Assembly: GCA_964581505.1 (NCBI GenBank)
Contig: CAZOOR010000079.1
Coordinates: forward strand, 1 to 9,188
Direction: 5' to 3'
DNA length: 9,188 nucleotides
DNA from: CAZOOR01 sp964581505
GTDB lineage: Bacteria > Bacteroidota > Ignavibacteria > Kapaibacteriales > UBA2268
This document shows, piece by piece, positions 8,401 to 9,188 of the stretch (within the stretch, counting starts at the first letter, position 1; each line of letters begins with the position of its first letter). Below the pieces are notes generated by a model. It worked only from the letters and a program-made list of their open reading frames with translations, did not search any database and was not told the DNA's origin. A program made the position numbers and the translations under genes.

Positions 8401-8624
8401 TTATATCCGTCAAACCGAGTTAAACCGTTGCGAGTCCCAAACCATAAAAATCCTTTTCTATCCTGTAATGAACAATAAATAAAATTCTGCGGTAAGCCGT
8501 CTTCGCTCGTATAATGTTCAATTTCGAACTCACGACCAATTAATAACATATCAGCAGGTACAACAAGTAAGGCTATATATATCAGCAGATATATTCTTAT
8601 GTCAATATATAAATTGTTAATCAT
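5412..8624 (-). CDS. Two-component regulator-propeller sensor histidine kinase (LytS-type)
   Basis: This is a 1070-residue inner-membrane sensor. A signal/anchor segment lies at about 10-29. The extracytoplasmic part (about 30-815) holds repeated propeller blades with the W/F-x-G-T-x-x-G-L pattern, for example WFGTRNGLTRFD (61-72), YIGTNNG (410), FIGTNNG (455), LWIGTINGLWIF (503), LWLGTGKGLVKF (647) and LYFGGLNGFTKF (691). A Y_Y_Y domain follows (about 745-815, YAYKM and LAPGNYIFKAKG). One transmembrane helix spans about 827-847. The cytoplasmic kinase has the phosphoacceptor H876 in QMNPHFIFNSLN, the N-box with N972 in QPYVENSIRHG, and the G-box DNGIG (1004-1008). It ends after the kinase domain, so unlike hybrid propeller regulators it needs a separate regulator, supplied by the overlapping LytTR gene. 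The ATG at 8624 has no Shine-Dalgarno sequence, but later starts would lose the signal segment. The ligand is unknown. Confidence 0.95.
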   Translation of the reverse strand: MINNLYIDIRIYLLIYIALLVVPADMLLIGREFEIEHYTSEDGLPQNFIYCSLQDRKGFLWFGTRNGLTRFDGYKFKVFQHIPFDSNSLSGNHIASICEDTKGNIWVGTYNAGLNYFNKKTKDVIRYIHNPDDLTSISSNTISSIFITSDSILWLNAGFKLNIFIPGRKGFRIPYKMNEKISNLFKTKRINSIKVDANNNVYLILNSEKIIKKITLLKFIHKEARFVILSQFNSPLGRILTIAGFDSLNNIFIHISDKHTGCKLLLFSHKTGDILENYYYGNISFKPDFKSRLYIDDGKKFWLTIESDDKKRIKKSNALDGIYFLGQINQAKSQFSENIRLNTNQVPCLHYGNTMTTDRHGIIWIRSIGGVVKVTDEDPNIINFRHSDIINSINNNFIRAILLDCIGNTYIGTNNGLCIYSKGTKKWRTINTENEPQMLSNVINVIYQDYNGKIFIGTNNGIVIYDPIKMTFSNNHYNNNLSIRNSKYYERVWSILRDKDKNLWIGTINGLWIFNKNEEMLLHFNNEKKSNSNEFNKIKLIDRIWTIYQDHRKTIWVGTETRLLKWQTKRKNFKIYKFNSKDKHSICGNNIWSISEDLNNNLWFGVYGSGISKYNYDTDDFASFTIKEGLPNSGVVSLRCDNSNNLWLGTGKGLVKFEQRTGKFKVFTTSNGFINNDYSFHADFKCSKGFLYFGGLNGFTKFNPEKLKPQKGKPLIAISSFKIFNKEIFYELNDKDSVIIDWDNNYFSFELAVLSFLNSKENKYAYKMTDVSSEWIERGRNRIVSFENLAPGNYIFKAKGCNSDGIWTARPITIYISIVPPFWKTLWFKAFGIFLMILVIASIIGLRIHQSKLKEKRKRLLLEYQIKAVQAQMNPHFIFNSLNSILNLIKKSENKRSAIYLLKFSRLLRCVLENSSHTYIPLSVEIDNLKQYLELEQLRFENCFSYSFEIAKNVNIELIEVPVLLLQPYVENSIRHGKIHTLPNGMLKITFSMDNNYLRCKIIDNGIGRELSMSMKSENNYKSMGTTVNKKRIELLESSVEIIDIKNNDGSPAGTEVILMLKQRPGDNDV
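5425..5430 (-). promoter_or_regulatory. Shine-Dalgarno site inside the end of the kinase gene
   Basis: AGGTGA lies within the final codons of the kinase gene, 5 bases before the ATG at 5419 and 2 bases before the ATG at 5422. It rules against the GTG at 5428, which it overlaps. Ribosomes finishing the kinase would reach the regulator start directly, as in translational coupling. Confidence 0.65.
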
Positions 8625-8638
8625 TACACAATAATTTT

Positions 8639-8667
8639 ATTAAATTTTTAATTCAATTAAATTTCAA
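8639..8667 (-). promoter_or_regulatory. Candidate sigma-70-like promoter of the operon
   Basis: On the minus strand TTGAAA (8667-8662) and TTTAAT (8644-8639) are separated by 17 bp, and each hexamer is one base off the consensus. Transcription would begin only a few bases before the ATG at 8624, which would fit the missing Shine-Dalgarno sequence. The region is extremely AT-rich, so chance matches are likely. No Bacteroidetes-type TAnnTTTG box was found in a suitable place. Confidence 0.3.
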
Positions 8668-8749
8668 GATTCATCATTTAATCATTGTAAACATTGTGCA
8701 TTAACTGATTTTTAAAGTATGTTTACTCAACACATTAAATATGCAAAAT

Positions 8750-8778
8750 AATATTGTTATAACAAAATATTGTTATAA
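8750..8778. repeat. 13-bp perfect direct repeat at 16-bp period containing a palindrome
   Basis: AATATTGTTATAA occurs at 8750-8762 and again at 8766-8778. The first copy overlaps the perfect palindrome TTGTTATAACAA (8754-8765). It lies about 125-155 bp upstream of the kinase start, where an operator or activator site could sit. A role as a regulator site is inferred from position and symmetry alone. Confidence 0.45.
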
Positions 8779-8970
8779 TAATATCATTTTAATTCTGTTT
8801 TTGTGTACTTATGTTTTTTTTAGTTATTAAACAAAGATTAGTGTTGCAGTTGCGACATCTCTTCATCACAGATTCATATCAATTAATAAGAAGTATAAAT
8901 CCAAGTATAATGCAGAAAAGCAAGAAACATACACATCCATATTATTGGTATGTAGAAAAGAAATAACAAA

Positions 8971-9014
8971 TTACTTCCCCCTTTTCCCTGTGATAATATT
9001 CATATTATCATCAA
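8971..9014 (+). repeat. Flanking direct repeat, right copy
   Basis: This is the second copy of the repeat at 121-164. Here it holds a perfect inverted repeat, TGATAATAT-TC-ATATTATCA (8991-8999 and 9002-9010), that is degraded in the left copy. Three of the five differences fall in the left arm of this palindrome. The copies bracket the four-gene cassette 8850 bp apart. Confidence 0.6.
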
Positions 9015-9026
9015 TTTCTTGCTTGT

Positions 9027-9155
9027 CTATATATTTTTTCTAACCGTATCCTTTAGGTTATGGTTATCACACCGGCTGTTTGCTACATCCGAGTTAAACT
9101 TGGGAGTGTTTACTACCATATTCCTTGCTACTTCAATACCCACATACTTTTGCAA
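9027..9155 (-). pseudogene. Possible remnant of an IS110-like transposase N-terminus
   Basis: From a TTG at 9155 the minus strand reads 42 codons. The first residues, QKYVGIEVARN, resemble the YVGIDVSKN opening of IS110-family DEDD transposases, whose aspartate is catalytic; here glutamate replaces it. The frame then ends at a TAG (9029-9027), so any such gene is truncated. The resemblance covers about ten residues and may be chance. Confidence 0.2.
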
Positions 9156-9170
9156 ATATAAAACGAAAAA

Positions 9171-9188
9171 GAGGCTGTCTCATTTCAA
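9171..9188. mobile_element. Possible insertion-sequence terminus at the window edge
   Basis: The last 18 bases begin GAGGCTGTCTCA, a sequence type often seen at the terminal inverted repeats of transposase-bearing insertion sequences. If it is one, the element would extend to the right, outside the window. The partner inverted repeat and the transposase cannot be seen, so this rests on motif memory alone. Confidence 0.25.

Larger units (their letters stand above)
8625..9188. other. Right intergenic flank, upstream of the operon
   Basis: This 564-bp stretch holds the putative promoter and operator repeats near the kinase gene, the right copy of the flanking repeat, and IS-like debris at the edge. 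A plus-strand frame open from 8831 to 9043 has no ATG and no recognisable domain. An 18-codon ATG frame at 8910-8966 is lysine-rich and has no supporting context. No RNA gene was recognised. Confidence 0.5.

Noticed and set aside
8910..8966. 18-codon ATG frame, lysine- and tyrosine-rich
   Set aside because: Too short, with no ribosome site and no supporting context.
8840..9014. CRISPR array or tRNA in the right flank
   Set aside because: No regularly spaced repeats of CRISPR length and no cloverleaf-like set of stems were seen.
8831..9043. Plus-strand open frame of 70 codons between stops
   Set aside because: It has no ATG, no ribosome site and an unremarkable composition. Its only link to other sequence is the short repeat at 8971-9014.
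9153..9160. TATATTTG on the minus strand as a Bacteroidetes-type -7 promoter box
   Set aside because: No TTTG box lies at the usual spacing upstream, and only a truncated frame follows.

Overview
This AT-rich window appears to come from a bacterium of the Bacteroidota/Chlorobiota/Ignavibacteriota (FCB) assemblage. Three things point there: a 1252-residue secreted protein ending in a type IX secretion (T9SS) sorting domain, a giant two-component regulator-propeller histidine kinase, and a LytTR response regulator. Clear Shine-Dalgarno sequences (GAGGTGA, AGGTGA, GAAAGGA) precede GTG, ATG and TTG starts. That argues weakly against a typical Bacteroidia or Flavobacteriia genome and for a deeper lineage such as Ignavibacteria or Kapabacteria. 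This placement is an inference.

All four convincing genes lie on the minus strand and read from right to left as one probable operon. (1) 8624-5412 is a membrane sensor kinase with an extracytoplasmic beta-propeller, a Y_Y_Y domain, a transmembrane helix and a LytS-type kinase. (2) 5419-4658 is a LytTR response regulator whose start overlaps the kinase stop. (3) 4534-4208 is a 108-residue receiver-like protein that lacks the usual acidic pair. (4) 4175-417 is a secreted LamG and cysteine-rich protein with a C-terminal T9SS signal. A GC-rich hairpin with a UUCG loop and a U-tract (369-399) ends the operon. A second, probably bidirectional, hairpin lies just beyond it (321-354).

The simplest reading is a cell-envelope signalling cassette. 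The propeller would sense an external or periplasmic cue, the kinase would phosphorylate the LytTR regulator, and the locus would supply a large exported surface or secreted protein. The small receiver may modulate or sense something in the circuit. Whether the secreted protein is the output, the ligand or a co-sensor cannot be decided from sequence.

The two flanks (1-416 and 8625-9188) hold no convincing gene. They share a direct repeat of about 44 bp (121-164 and 8971-9014, same orientation, 39/44 identical) that brackets the cassette. The right edge carries a short sequence resembling an insertion-sequence terminus and a fragment with weak resemblance to an IS110-type transposase N-terminus. 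The intergenic DNA also holds a 13-bp direct repeat at 16-bp period upstream of the kinase gene and a 14-bp imperfect repeat at 21-bp period inside the operon. Both are candidate regulator sites.
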